64,000 nt of DNA from Adenanthera pavonina (lineage: Eukaryota > Streptophyta > Magnoliopsida > Fabales > Fabaceae), in assembly GCA_026686845.1 (NCBI GenBank), contig JAIVEN010000014.1, positions 36,292,001 to 36,356,000 of the forward strand, given 5' to 3'. Positions 1 through 11,700 of the stretch are shown here, piece after piece; position 1 is the stretch's first letter; every line of letters starts with the position of its first letter. The notes below the pieces were generated by a model. That model saw only the letters and a list, made by a program, of their open reading frames with translations, was not told where the DNA came from and made no database searches. A program made the translations under genes and the position numbers.

Positions 1-2193
1 TACTTCTTGAAGAAGTATTGAAAAAAAAAAGGTAATCAAGTTAGTCAATCATAATTAAGCCAAGTTTAATTGAGTTAATCCTCCTCTTTCCTCTCATACT
101 TTGGTTGGCATTTTGCTGCGGCAAGGAGAGAGTGAGAGAGCTCCAAAATTCCCAAGAAAGAAGAGAAAAAAGAAGGGAAGCAAGAAGGCAAATTGAAGAC
201 TCAAGTAGTTGGTAAGATTTTTACTATATTGAGCTTGTGATCTTAAGTAGTTAAACTTAGTTTCTTGGAGTCTTCCTCTTCCCCTTTTCATGTTAAGATT
301 TAGTAGTAGAAGAGAAGTGAGTTTTCATGCAATAATCATGGTAGAAACCATGTATAAGTAAGGAGGTAAGGTTTTGAGAAGGATTGAAATAAGTTGAATG
401 AAAAACCAATTCTCCTTCCTTTGAAGCTTATTTTAGCCAGAACATAGGGTTAGTTTAGAGTGGGATTTTCATGTTTTTTATTCAAAAAATGAGTTCCTCA
501 TGGTGGAAAATCCTAGGAACAATATTGATTTCATGAAAAAGCCAAAGGAGAAGAAAATAAAATTTTAGGGTTTTAAGGTTCCTTATTAAACTACCCGTAG
601 AATTAGTGGCTTAAGTAGCTATTTTATCATATATTTAGGTTTGAGAAAGTCTAAAAAAGCTTGTGGAAGTGTTAGAAAGAGGTGGAACCAAAGGAAAAAG
701 GCAAGAGGAATTCACAAAGATAACATTACTTTCCTACTTGTACTATGTTATCATGCTTGCTTTCAATATCTTTGATACTTTACCATATGATTTTATTGTT
801 TCCTTGTGATGTTTTTATGATGTTAGCTGAGTTGAATGAGGGGCTTTGAGACCCCAAGATGTCCATTTTTCAAAACAAAACTTTGCCTAAACTTTTGTGA
901 AATCATTTGACTTAAATGTGCAAGTGTGTTTGATCAATGATTCTTTAATATTTTTATGTAAATGTGATAATATGATTGCATGTATAGGTAATTACTACTG
1001 GGATTCTTTGAATCTCACCCTCCCCTCAATGACTTACCATGCTAGGGAAAAACAATGGAAAATAGCTAAGAGAGGAGCTAGATGTATGAAGAAGATAATG
1101 TTGAATGGTTGATAATGCAAAGTCATTAATTATGTTATAATGTGATCATTTGTATCAATATATGTATAGATGAGTGATGCTACCATTATTTGCTATCATA
1201 TATTTCTAAGTTTCTCATTATGTTATGTATAAATGTGGTATAATGAATGATGATATAAATATGATATGAAGCTCATTTTGCCAAGACATGAATGGAAATG
1301 TACAATCTGGACACCCTAATAGAAACATAGGTACTGTTCATGTAATATAGAGTAATTAGTTTAAGTAATATATATGCTCTTAAATTACACAAATAGAGCT
1401 TTAACATGGTCTAGAGAGCACCCCATTTGGAGCTGGGTATGAATTATAGTGATTTTTCAAAAGTAGGGTTTAGAACATGGCAAGATTAGGAAAATTAGAA
1501 ATTGAAAGTTAGGTACTGGAAAATTCAAAAGACCATATAAAATTGTACAGAGCTCCAACAATTCAATTTTTTGTATGTATAACAAGGTCTATGTTTTAAA
1601 TTTCATATGCTATTGATTTTGAGGTAATTGGAGCTATATAATAGAAGATATGAAATTTTTCCCAAAATTATTCCAGTAAAAGTTGAATTCTGACCCTTTA
1701 GGATTTAAGTTAATCTCATGCTCTGTGCAAGTGAAATAAATATATAAAAAAAATATATCTAGAAGTAGACATATAAAGCTTTCAAATGACATAGAGTATG
1801 CACTATTTTGTCCAGAATAGAATAAAATATGATTTTTCAAATTTATTGTCTAAATTAGGAATTCTCAGAAATGACCAAATCTATAGTAACTTTTAAATGA
1901 ATAATCTATACTAAATGGCTTAGTATTTGCTCTATTTCCTATTTTTTCTATGTATAAAATTTTTTTATCTATTTTTAGAGACTTCAATCACTCTTATATG
2001 ATTTTCGTAGAATTAGTTATTTCAAAATTTGTTGGGAAAACTGGAAATGGCAATATGAACAGTACTCGAGAAAATTGAAAATTCTGTTTTTGAAATTAAA
2101 TTGATTCAAGCTTCTTTTTAAGCATATTTGAAATCTAAAATGATCTAATACATGGAAAATGATGGAAAATGGGCCATAGTATAAGGTGTTACA
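1..2193 (+). mobile_element. 3' part of a Ty3/gypsy-type LTR, cut by the window edge
   Basis: This stretch lines up colinearly with the 3' two thirds of the complete solo LTR at 26704-30031. Shared anchors are the blocks near 991-1050 and 28841-28900 (a TGGTAACTACT.GGATTC-like phrase followed by CTCA.CCC), near 1263 and 29108 (GATATGAAGCT), and near 1674 and 29519 (CAGTAAAAGT.GAATTCTGACCC). Both copies end in AAGGTGTTACA, here at 2193. The left end lies outside the window, so I cannot tell a solo LTR from the 3' LTR of a larger element. The sequence after 2193 is not a primer-binding site, so a 5' LTR is unlikely. The expected target duplication would be TCGAG (2194-2198). There is no coding capacity, and the short ORFs inside are chance. 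Confidence 0.8.
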
Positions 2194-2524
2194 TCGAGAT
2201 TGTAATGTAACAAGAGAAATTTGGGGAAAAAAATTGTTAACGCTTTATTTTAGATTTTTTTTTTGTCTCTTGATTTATAGGAATGGATCAACTAGAACTT
2301 CACACATGATAGGGGGAGAAGAAGAAATAGAAATCAACATTGGCACACAACTTTTGGATATGTGTGTTGACATATTTGGAGACCAAATGCAATAGAGCTA
2401 TGTCTGACACAACAATTTGAGAGGAGCAACTATACCACTATTGCTGCAGAATGATAATGAATGAGACAACGCTGAAGAGTTATGGCGACAGGATTATGTA
2501 GAAGACTACCCATTAAACCATGAA

Positions 2525-3101
2525 TTGGACACCTCCACAACAAGACATACTTAGATTGGATGTGGATGCATTGGCAAATAATCTTGACATGGCATCAGGT
2601 GAAGGGATAATTAGAGATTCTCAAAATTCTTGGAGGTTGTGTTTCTAAGCAAAGTTAGGCTATCTTCCCGTTTTAGCTACAAAATTGCAAGCTATCAGAT
2701 TGGGATTTGAGTTTTGTAGAACAGATGGCTTGGAAAAGAGTGGAACTATATTATGATTATATTGATGCTTTCAATCTTATTTGGAGAGAAGAAGTCAACA
2801 CTCATCCCCTAGATGTGGAAATGTTGGGAGTGCACAGGCTTTTAATGTCATATACAAAGTACTCTCTACTTCACAACTACCAAGAAGCATTGCAATATGT
2901 AGATATGCTTGCTAGGAATGCTCGAGATTACAAATGATTTTAAGATACTTCAAGACATTCCAAACTTTTGCTCGAAACTCATGGCAAAAGACCTTGTTAA
3001 CTCTATGTAGTTTTCTCTAATCTATTTCTTCTATTGCCTGCTTAGGCTACTTTTCTTTTCTTTCTTCAAGCCTTGCTTTCCTTTCCAATTAAAAAAAAAA
3101 A
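2525..3101 (+). pseudogene. LINE 3' fragment with broken RNase H (RVT_3-type) domain and poly(A) tail
   Basis: Read in two frames, this encodes a decayed plant RNase H-like domain of the kind found at the end of some plant LINE polyproteins. The first frame gives a W.PP...RLDVDA start, then GEGIIRDSQNSW, a stop codon, then KLGYLPVLATKLQAIRLGFEF. Near 2720 the homology moves to another frame, with WKRVELYYDYIDAFNLI, HNYQEALQYVDMLARNARD, and the tail DIPNFCSKLMAKDL after the next stop. In the family the active site has the pattern DG...E...D...D. Here the first Asp is kept (LDVDA) but the second acidic residue is lost (ATKLQA instead of AELQA), so it is inactive. An A-run at 3091-3101 ends the fragment like a LINE poly(A) tail. 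I found no convincing target duplication. Confidence 0.7.
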
Positions 3102-4882
3102 GTAACACACAAGTGCCAATTATGCTTCATTCTCATCTTATTCTTGAATTGGAAAAATAAAAATATACATTAATTTAGGGTGAAATTTGTTTTGAAAGTC
3201 AATTATTTTCTCTTAAAGCTAAAATATTTTCTAGAATAATATTGATTTCTTTTGTCAAAAATACAATTTATTAAAAATGATTTTAAAAATTGTATTTCAA
3301 TATTATTTTATTTATATTAAAATCTATGTATTTAATTTAGTCTACAGTAGTAATAATTTTCATTTTGTATAATAATTCATGACTAAGCAATTAATGTTGC
3401 TGGATGTTGATACACACACATGACATTGTGTATATTCTTGTTTCTGCTATGAAACTCGTAGAATCCATCTATTGACCCATGCAATTTACTTAATTACTTG
3501 CATGACAAAGCAACTATACTATATATATTACATTAATAATATTATTTTTGAAAGATCCAGTCATACATAAATAAACACAATCATATGAAAACAAATTAAG
3601 TAAGCTTATTGCTTAATACCACTTGCAAGTCCAATATTAGTAGAATAGATCACCACAACAATATAATTTTCCTCACTCTCTTGCAGCTAAACAAACATCC
3701 TCTCAGCAACATCATCATGAAAAGTGCATCTAATCCACCTCCCTTGGTAACAAAGTTCCATTTCAAAAATTAAAATATAAATACGGACAAATTTGCTTCA
3801 CAAACCAATAATAACATCAACTAAAAAAGTATTTAATCATATCGGTCATTAGCAAGCCTAAACTCTATGTAAACAGTGTGCCTTGGATCATCCCTATAAG
3901 CCTTCAACTCAAATATCTTTTGAACAAAGCCATACACGTCTAACAAAGAAAAGATAAAAAAATATGCATATATTTCCCAAGAAAAATAGCTATAACAGTA
4001 AGTATTGAGACTTGATAGTCACTTATGGCAGTAGAAATGTCAACTAGTAATTGATTTACTTGTGAAATAGGAAGCAGATTAAAAGAATACAAAGGTGGGA
4101 AAAACTCAAAATCCTCTATCTGATAGAAGTCTATAGAATGATTTACATATCTTCCATAGCAGCTTCATATGTACCATTTATCGGAGCATAATTCCTTCTA
4201 AGTCTAAATATAATAAGAACATACTTCAATCATATGTGAGATCCACTCATACGCTAGATTAACATCTTGGATTATAGCTTCCATTTTCATCTCCTACATA
4301 AATGAAACTCTTACTTCAATATTTATCAAAGAAACAACTAATAAAATGGTCCATAACAAAAAATCATCTACGCTTACCTTATCAATCAACCAATCACCAT
4401 TATCTCAAGTGATGTATGCCGATCTTAAACAACTCTAGGAGGCGTATACCAGTAAGCATGCATTATGCGTACATAGATAATCCATACCTTGTTTTCCACT
4501 ATTAACTCAGATAGATAGCTATAAAATATGTTGTCCATTGAAACTCTCAGACCTTCTCAACAAAAAGAAACACAAACCAAAAAAGTAAACCGACTCTAAC
4601 TACAATCCAAAACATCATATAACTCTTTGATATCTAATTAAGGACTATCAATTCAGTAATTAATTTCAATTTGTGCATTAAATTTGGTGGATGCATCTAC
4701 TTCCAATATTTACTGCCATTCAACTAATACACTTCGTGTCAATTTAATATACACAACACCAACAAAATACATTGAAAGTCTTTAGTGATTTTTTCGCAAC
4801 TCTATCTTTACATACCTATGAAAGAGTGTAACATCAAGTACATGTCAAGATTTAATGCCATATATACAATTTATATGTCCAC
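3102..4882. other. AT-rich sequence, no gene recognised
   Basis: I see no open frame longer than about 60 codons and no transposon termini. From about 3650 to 4880 the minus strand looks slightly gene-like in composition, but every frame is broken and I recognised no family. Rejoining the flanks of the LINE and hAT insertions shows that 4882, 5863-5908 and 9415 onward were once one continuous stretch of this older sequence. Confidence 0.5.
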
Positions 4883-4899
4883 AAAAAATGAAACCACTA
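4883..4899 (+). repeat. LINE target-site duplication, left copy (17 bp)
   Basis: AAAAAATGAAACCACTA here is repeated exactly at 5846-5862, directly after the A-run that ends the LINE. The pair defines the inserted segment as 4900-5845. Confidence 0.85.
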
Positions 4900-5845
4900 C
4901 CCATTTTCATATTCTTAAGCAAGTTTAAGTTAACCTTGTTGAATTTTTCTAATACCATCCAACATCAAGAGGGCAAGTGTAACTCCAAAAATCTGCACCC
5001 TTAAGTACACCCCATATATCCATTTCACCCATAGGTTGTCCGCTTTGGATGCTATGTCTAACATTTGCTTCACAATTGCTATGTCATTCCAAACATCACA
5101 TTTTTTTTATTCCAATGAACTGTGTCACACACAAGAAAATATACTATAAGTAATGGATACCAGTGGTTTCGTGGCGTATTCAAGTATGATACAATTACTT
5201 GGTCTAGATATACTATTCCCAAACATGCTTTCATTATGTGGCTGACAATCCAAAAAAGACTAATCACCAAGACCAGATTATTGGATCTTCACATCCCTGT
5301 GGTGGACTTAAACTGCATTCTATGTGGTGTTAAGGTTGAATCTATGGAACATCTTTATTTTCAATGCCCATGGGCAAGAGATTTGTTAGTAGATGTATGT
5401 AATAGGATGGGAATCACATGTGTTCCAAATCAATTTAATAGGTGGAGGGGATGGTTAACAATGCAATTTAAAAGGCACTCCTGCTTCAGGAATATGCTAT
5501 ATGCGGGGTTTATAGCAGTGATTTATCATGTATGTAAAAAAAGGAATACACGCATACATAACAACAAAAGCTCCACAATCCAAAATATTTTAAGAGCTAT
5601 ATAAACTGAATTACGAGCTAGATACAACTATTGTGCAAGGCAAAAACAATGAAGTTTTGAGAAGGATTTTTTGATGAAAATTGATGTTGTCACTAACTAG
5701 TTCCTCTTGGCTTATATCTATTAGGGTAGTAATTAAGGGAACCATTCCTAGAAGGTGGCTCCTAATTATATCTCTTTTGTTGTATAGCTACTTGTTGTCA
5801 AGCTTGTTTTTGGGAAGTAATGAAAGTTTATGCATTATTACCTAA
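4900..5845 (+). mobile_element. 5'-truncated, 5'-inverted L1-type LINE (twin-priming product)
   Basis: The insert lies between 17-bp direct repeats and ends in an A-run (5844-5851). It has two parts in opposite orientation. On the plus strand, 5122-5604 encodes a nearly intact zf-RVT domain. On the minus strand, 5109-4900 encodes the piece that lies just before zf-RVT in plant LINEs: it reads DVWNDIAIVKQMLDIASKAD, then LWVKWIYGVYL, then a degenerate RKI block. Between the two parts about 80-100 family residues are missing. This is the structure expected when a LINE inserts by twin priming with internal loss at the junction. It cannot move by itself. Confidence 0.85.
5122..5604 (+). pseudogene. 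zf-RVT (zinc-binding in reverse transcriptase) domain of a plant LINE
   Basis: This is an open frame of about 160 codons starting at GTG, with no ATG at its start, because it is the tail of a polyprotein. It shows the family order: KYTISNGYQWF, W....IPKHAFIMWLTIQKRL, T..RL, then the zinc ligands C-ILC with EHLYFQC (CxxC-x9-HxxxxC type), followed by W.RG and the closing VIYHVCKKRNTRIHNN block. The reading frame is free of stops, which suggests a fairly recent insertion. The upstream reverse-transcriptase and endonuclease domains are absent, so it is not functional. Confidence 0.85.
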
Positions 5846-5862
5846 AAAAAATGAAACCACTA
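5846..5862 (+). repeat. LINE target-site duplication, right copy (17 bp)
   Basis: Exact repeat of 4883-4899. The first six A's overlap the poly(A) tail, so the true duplication could be as short as 11 bp (TGAAACCACTA). Confidence 0.8.
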
Positions 5863-6241
5863 TATCAATAATTTCACCAATAAAACAATTTGTACATGCT
5901 TTGAAGAGACCTCTAGCAATGCTTTTTAAACTGGGCCAAATGGTCAAACCGGCCTAACCATTACCCAAAGAGATCAAAGGCTTGTTCTAAAGCTTCAAGC
6001 CATTTTAGGAGTTAGACTGAATTGGATCACTTTAGACCGACTTTTGAGTCAGAAACTGAAGTGGTTTTTAAAAAACTGACTAGTTCTCCAAAATATATAT
6101 GATTAGAATTAAAAAAAAAAAGAAAAAAAGTAGAAGAAAGAAGGACTAGACTGAAGAAGAAAGATGATGAAGGAAATTATAGAAGATGAATAACAATGAA
6201 AAGGGAGATCAACTCCAATGCTTAGATACATGCTATCTTTC

Positions 6242-8088
6242 TGTTAGCAAGGCTGACTTCCCAAGAGGGGGGTGAATTGGGAAGATTGAAATTTTTCTGC
6301 ACAAAGTAAAATGGGTGAAGATAACACAGTGTAATAAAAGCAACATATAAAACAGAGCAAGCTGAAAAGTAAAGATAAGGAGAGGAAGACTCAGAAATTT
6401 ATCCTGGTTCGGTCTATACACTTGACCTACGTCCAGTCCCCAAGACAACTCTTGAGATTTTTCACTATGCAGCAAGAATTCAACGGGCTTCTTGCTAATT
6501 CCATAGTACAACGAGTATGCTCTATTTCTGGAGCTCTTTCAACCTCTCTAAGCACTTCTACAATGTGCTTCCCAATCCCCTTGTGATTTCCCCTCATAAG
6601 TAAATCTATCTTCTGGATGAAGAGTAGATTATTTACAAAGATATAACTCTCTTGAATAGAGTAGATATAAAGGTTAAAGTACAGATATTGAAGTTGAGAG
6701 GTTAAAAGATTTTGAGAAGAAGATTTGACAGAAATTCAATATATTTAAGTTTGATTAGTTGCCCACAACTTTAAATGATGTTGTATTTATAGATTTTGGC
6801 CATAACTATCCGTTAGAGACTAAATCTATCCGTTGGGGAAGTTATCCAACGGTTATTCAGAAAAACTATCCGTTTACCAACCGCATTTAATGTTTCTGAC
6901 GTACTGAAATTCGAATTTTGGTTGGTCAACAGACGAATTTCAAAGGAACTGAAGGTTAAAGCTTCCAATATTACAGCACGAAATTCGTCTGTTCATGAAG
7001 TGAAATTCGAATTTTGAAGCTTACAAAATATTTTCACAATGTGACATACGAATTTTCAAGAAGAAAATTTTTCGGTTATGTGTGAACAGTGTTTTCAATT
7101 TTCTACAGTGCCTTCAAAATTCAAATTTTGGAACCCCAAAATTGGTCTGTCTGTAGAACGTTCAAGAAGGCACAGTAGTTCGCTTTCTTTGAAATTCGAA
7201 TTTTGAAAGAGTGAAGTTCGTCTGTCAGAGAGATTCTTTTCAGACTAACTTCAATATTCGAAGTTACAAATCACTGTCATTCGTATGTCAACATTTCATT
7301 CCAACAGACTCACAACCTTAGCTACTGAAATTCAAATTTTAATGTTCAAAGTTCATTTGACAGAAAGCAGTTTTGAAACTTAAATTATTCTTGATCTCAG
7401 ATGAACTTTAACATTGTTTCAGACGAATTTCTTCTATTTTCATAAGTTGTGTTTTGTCTGACATTTGAATTTTGAAGACTCAAAGTTCGTCTGTTTTAAA
7501 TAAGCTTCTTTCAGACTTAAATGAAAATTCGAATGTTGGAAAGCTAAAGTTTGTCTGTCAGATAGTAATGTTTGAAACTCAATTTCATCTTGATTTCAGA
7601 TTATTTCAGATGAATTTCTTTGGCTTTCTCAAACTGCATTTTATCTGAAATTCGAATATTAAAGATTTGAAGTTCGTCTGTCACTAAAAGGCTTCTTTCA
7701 GACTTAGATGAAAATTTGGATTTTGGAGAAGAAAATTCATCTGACAGAGAGACATCTCTTCAGACTTGTTCGGTTTTAGCCCGAAATTCAAATTTCCTAA
7801 GGAAAAGTTCGAATTTCCAACATGCCAGTTCAGTTTAAACTTTCAAACTTCGTCTGTTTGTGGGTATCTTTCAAATAAGTCAACATTTAACATAAAATCA
7901 AGGTTTAAAAACATCTTTTCCTTAAATCAAAAGCTTTTACCCATTCATAACTAAAGCTAAAGATCATATAGTAGATCTAGCAGCAATTACTTAGAAATCC
8001 TTCACTTGAAACACTTTGAGCTCCTTTGATATCTTCAATCCAAGCTCTTGCATGCTGGTTTGGAATCATCAAAAATCTTGATTCAACA
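6242..8088 (-). mobile_element. Ty1/copia-type solo LTR with perfect 5-bp TSD
   Basis: The element reads TGTTGAATCAAGATTTTTGA at its 5' end on the minus strand (8088 downward) and ends in CTTGCTAACA (at 6242), giving TG...CA termini. Perfect CTTTC duplications flank it (6237-6241 and 8089-8093). The near-terminal CACCCCCCTCTTGGGAAG (minus strand) and the phrase near 6410-6440 (CCTGGTTCGGTC, GACCTACGTCCAG on the plus strand) resemble the R-U5 region of plant copia LTRs. No internal domain, PBS or PPT is present, so this is a solo LTR left by recombination between the two LTRs. It lies inside the hAT-like element. Short ORFs within it (e.g. 6233-6511, 7766-7954) are chance. Confidence 0.9.
6905..7860 (-). 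repeat. Degenerate reiterated motif array inside the copia LTR
   Basis: Two short words alternate through about 950 bp: GAAATTCGAATTTTG, with exact TTCGAATTTTG cores at 6910, 7006 and 7195 plus many variants to about 7800, and TTCGTCTG (near 6984, 7227, 7484, 7672 and 7847), often followed by TCAGAGAG or TTTCAGACT. The first word is nearly self-complementary. Spacing is irregular (roughly 70-190 bp), so this looks like an old, eroded tandem expansion in the LTR's U3. Confidence 0.75.
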
Positions 8089-8355
8089 CTTTCATCTCTC
8101 TTTTTTTATATTCGGAGTTTTCACCTACATACAAGTAGGAGGACTGTGACGATGGAATAAAGCAGGCGACCTTCTTCCATGGCGAACATATACAAAACTG
8201 AAGAAAAAGGCATTTTGAAATCGTTCGGTGGGAAGAAATTAAAATGTTTGCTTTTCTCTCTTTTTCAAGGATAAGAAATTGCTTTGGGAGGCATCAATAC
8301 AAGTTCTTTTTTTGGCCATTGCATCGGTACAAGTTTGAAAATTGAAAAGTTTGCT

Positions 8356-8382
8356 TATCTCTCTCTCTCTCTCTCTCTCTCT
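8356..8382 (+). repeat. (TC)n microsatellite
   Basis: Uninterrupted TC dinucleotide run of about 13 units, inside the hAT-like element. Confidence 0.9.
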
Positions 8383-8473
8383 TTACTAATATATTTCATA
8401 TTACTCCAAGAGAAAATGCTATTAATGAATGATAAAACAATGTTTTATTAGTTTTTCTTGGCCAAAAAATATA

Positions 8474-8739
8474 CTGCCCCCAATCCTTAATATAAGACTC
8501 TTTTAACCAAATTACGTGGATTAAGGATAGGAGTTAAAGTTAATTAATTACTTCAATTTTTTTGAAAATTACAACATTTTTTCCAAAATTACCCTTATTT
8601 AATCTCTTTCTCTCTCTCTTTGGGATATATTGAATAGAGGCTTTTTTTGGAATTGCATAATAAATACTACCTCATATACTGTAAAGTGTCATATTTTTAA
8701 GATCAAGATAAAATGTCACATATTTAGAAACAGAGGGAG
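8474..8739. mobile_element. Stowaway-type MITE (copy A)
   Basis: TA duplications (8472-8473, 8740-8741) flank terminal repeats CTGCCCCCAATCCTTAATAT and, reversed, CTCCCTCTGTTTCTAAATAT. The interior is AT-rich and non-coding, about 266 bp. It shares its whole length with the copy at 53083-53344, including an internal TTTAATCTCTTTCTCTCTCT block. Confidence 0.85.
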
Positions 8740-11700
8740 TATTTTACTTAGTTAATGAATTGATTTAAATTCCACATTGCACATTGCACAATGCCTATCA
8801 AAAGCAGATGACTAGCTACTGAATGCTGATATGACCGAGATTGAACACAACACAATGGCTATTTTAAGGCATAATTTTATTAGAATAATTACTTAAAAGA
8901 ATTAAAAAATAAAAAATTTAATTAAAAACAAAAAACTGATTTCAAATTAAAAAGATATTATATTTATATGGAGAGAATAAATAAAAAGCTAATACAAAGT
9001 ATATTATTATGTATATAAAAAATTATTATATATTGTATGATAATATATTTTATTATATTAAATATATATATATATATATATTTCTTTTTATATATAATTA
9101 TGTGATATCTGACATCACCTGGTAAAATTTAAGTGTTGTCCAACTTAAATAGGGTAGTCTACTAACGTGATTTTTTCCATTCATAAAATTTGAATTTAAG
9201 ATTTTGTTTAAAATGTAATGAGTATCTTACTATTTAACCCAACTACCATTGATATATACATTTCTTATACATATAATATTGTATAATATTATTTTTATTA
9301 AATTATTACATTACTGGATTGACCATTGATTTAACCGGTTGAACCATGAAAATCATGATCCAGTGGCATTTTCGATTCGACATCTGGTCCAGCTTTTAAA
9401 ACATTGACCTCTAAGCTTCCCATTGTTAACTATCTTCCAAGAAATTTAATACACCTCAATGACTCTAAAAAACTTCAATTTCCATTGATCATTAAACTCA
9501 ATATCATAATTCATACAAATCCTAATGTTGACAATTATACAAACTAATTTTTTTAAGGCATATACAAAAATAATAGGAATAAAATATATCTTTATTGATG
9601 GCAGTATATATTAACTTTAATAAAATTTTAACTGAAATTTTATAATTTTAAATGCACAAAATTTTAAACATAAAGATAAATGAAAAAAGAAATGGCATAA
9701 TAAATCATAAAACAAAAGAGGCACAAAAGTCCATGAAAAAAATATTACTCCAAAAATTAAGTTTCCCTATAATTATTTATGAACACAAAAAAAATTAAGT
9801 TTTATTAAGTAAAACAATTATTCTCTTCAATAATTAAATAAAATAGCACTTAAAGACTCTTAAATCTTTTTTCTTATACATATATAAGCAACCGGTTATA
9901 CATTTCTTAATTAAATGATATATAAAACAAACGTTCAATATGATTTGTATAAAAGAAAAATATCTTGTGGATTATTGTGCATTACACGGGTGTTATACTA
10001 GTTGTTGTAATGTTATGTAGTCAATCCAAACTTTTATTGATGTTAACCATGGAGCTCTTTTTTAACAATACACATCATCCAATCCAGACTCCTCATGTCA
10101 TTATAAAGAATTTGATCAAAATAATTAAATGATGCCTTAAGTTAATTATGTCTAATTATATTTTTCTAAAAACTTATTCAAAGTAAGATAGTTGGGATTC
10201 TAGAAGTTCAATGAAGTAGTCAAAGCACTATGTGAATGTATAGGAGATTCTTGATGGCAATGCCGCTATATAATAGTTGAATTAGAGAACCATGAACATG
10301 TAAGGTGGGAAATGTGCCAATTTCATAAAAAAGAATTCCTCCTACATGTCATAGCTAGTTTTAGGAATAAGGGAAAAAAGGATAATTGGTTTTCACATTT
10401 TCTTTAGGGTTAATGATGGTTATGAACCAAATTCAAAATTAAATTCAAATAACAAATCAAAACTTTGCAAAAAATGGACCAAAGGTCCTTATGTCATTAG
10501 AACACCAAAGACAAATTACCTTTTTTTGTGAAAAAGTCAAATTACTTTAATACCCTTAAAATGCATTTAAAGTAATTACTACCCCATTTTCCATTTAGTC
10601 AACTTTTTCTCCCTCCCAAGATGTATCTCTTCTTATCATTCTTTTGCTCTTAAGGTAAGCTGATGCATATGGGGGTGCAAACTAAATAGAAAACTAAGCT
10701 CTATTTGCATCATCTAATGCTCCTACAAGTTCCCTTCAACTATTAGAAGCTCTCCAAGGAAGTGAACTCATAAAATCATAGCTCCTCTTCTTAGGGTTCA
10801 ATGGGGTAAATGCTAGGTAGCTCATTATTCTTCTTAGTTGTCCATGTCAAGCTCATTGTCCATGTCAAGCTGGCCATGATTCCAAAAATGGGTGTATCAT
10901 GCTAGCTTAATATAATTTGAAACTTTTGGGCTAGAAAATTTCAAAAACATGGGCTTTATATATATGTTGAGTGTTCATGTTAAGTCATTAATCTTGTTGT
11001 TTTATCATTTGTTTCATTGGATGGGCATTTTAAACCTTGATTCATTTTTACCTTAATCATTGATCTATTATACTTCAGTATGTGAGTGTTAAATAATAGA
11101 AGAGTTAAGAGTAAATAATAAAATATCAATATCAAATTCTAAAAGTCAATTTGAGTATTGAAAAATGTGAAATTATAGTAGAAAATAATGGAACAACCAC
11201 CGTGAATTCATTATTGTTATTTATATTTAATTGTTTGATTATGAGTATCAATATTATAACATATTCCAATATTTTCTAGATAGGTTGATTATTAAATGGT
11301 GCGATGGCAAGTAGTTCTTCAAAGGAAATTTTTGTTATTTTCATTTTGGTACACATCTACAAAAATACCCCTTTTATATTTATTATTTTGGCCCTTTTAT
11401 GTCTGTTTTAAAAGAGATATAGAAATTATAGCTTTTTACATTTATAAAAAAAATGTATATATATATAAGACAACATTTTCATGTCTATTATTTGAAAAAT
11501 AGGCATAACAAGCTTACTTTTTTATGTCTATTTTTTTAAACAATAGACATAAAACACATCTCCTGTACGTACCTAATAGCAAAAAAGGAAAGCTTTTTAC
11601 ATCTAGTTTTTGAAAACAGTCATAAAAAGGTAGTCTTTTTTATTTGAAGTTTTTTTACACAATATATAAATAATAATAACTACAAGAGCCGAAGTGGAAT

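Larger units (their letters stand above)
5917..9406. mobile_element. hAT-like DNA transposon, non-autonomous, carrying nested insertions
   Basis: The left end CAATGCTTTTTAAACTGGGC pairs with the reverse complement of the right end, CAATGTTTTAAAAGCTGGAC, and the similarity continues a few bases further (CCAAAT against CCAGAT). The flanks are ACCTCTAG (5909-5916) and ACCTCTAA (9407-9414), an 8-bp duplication with one mismatch, as expected for hAT. The span includes a copia solo LTR (6242-8088) and a Stowaway MITE (8474-8739). Without these the element is about 1.4 kb and has no transposase reading frame. Both termini also carry short GG.CCA-type subterminal words. The superfamily call rests on TSD length and on CA..TG ends. 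Confidence 0.65.

Noticed and set aside
5079..5270. 63-codon minus-strand frame
   Set aside because: It overlaps the junction of the inverted LINE and mixes antisense zf-RVT with real minus-strand LINE sequence, so it is not a gene.
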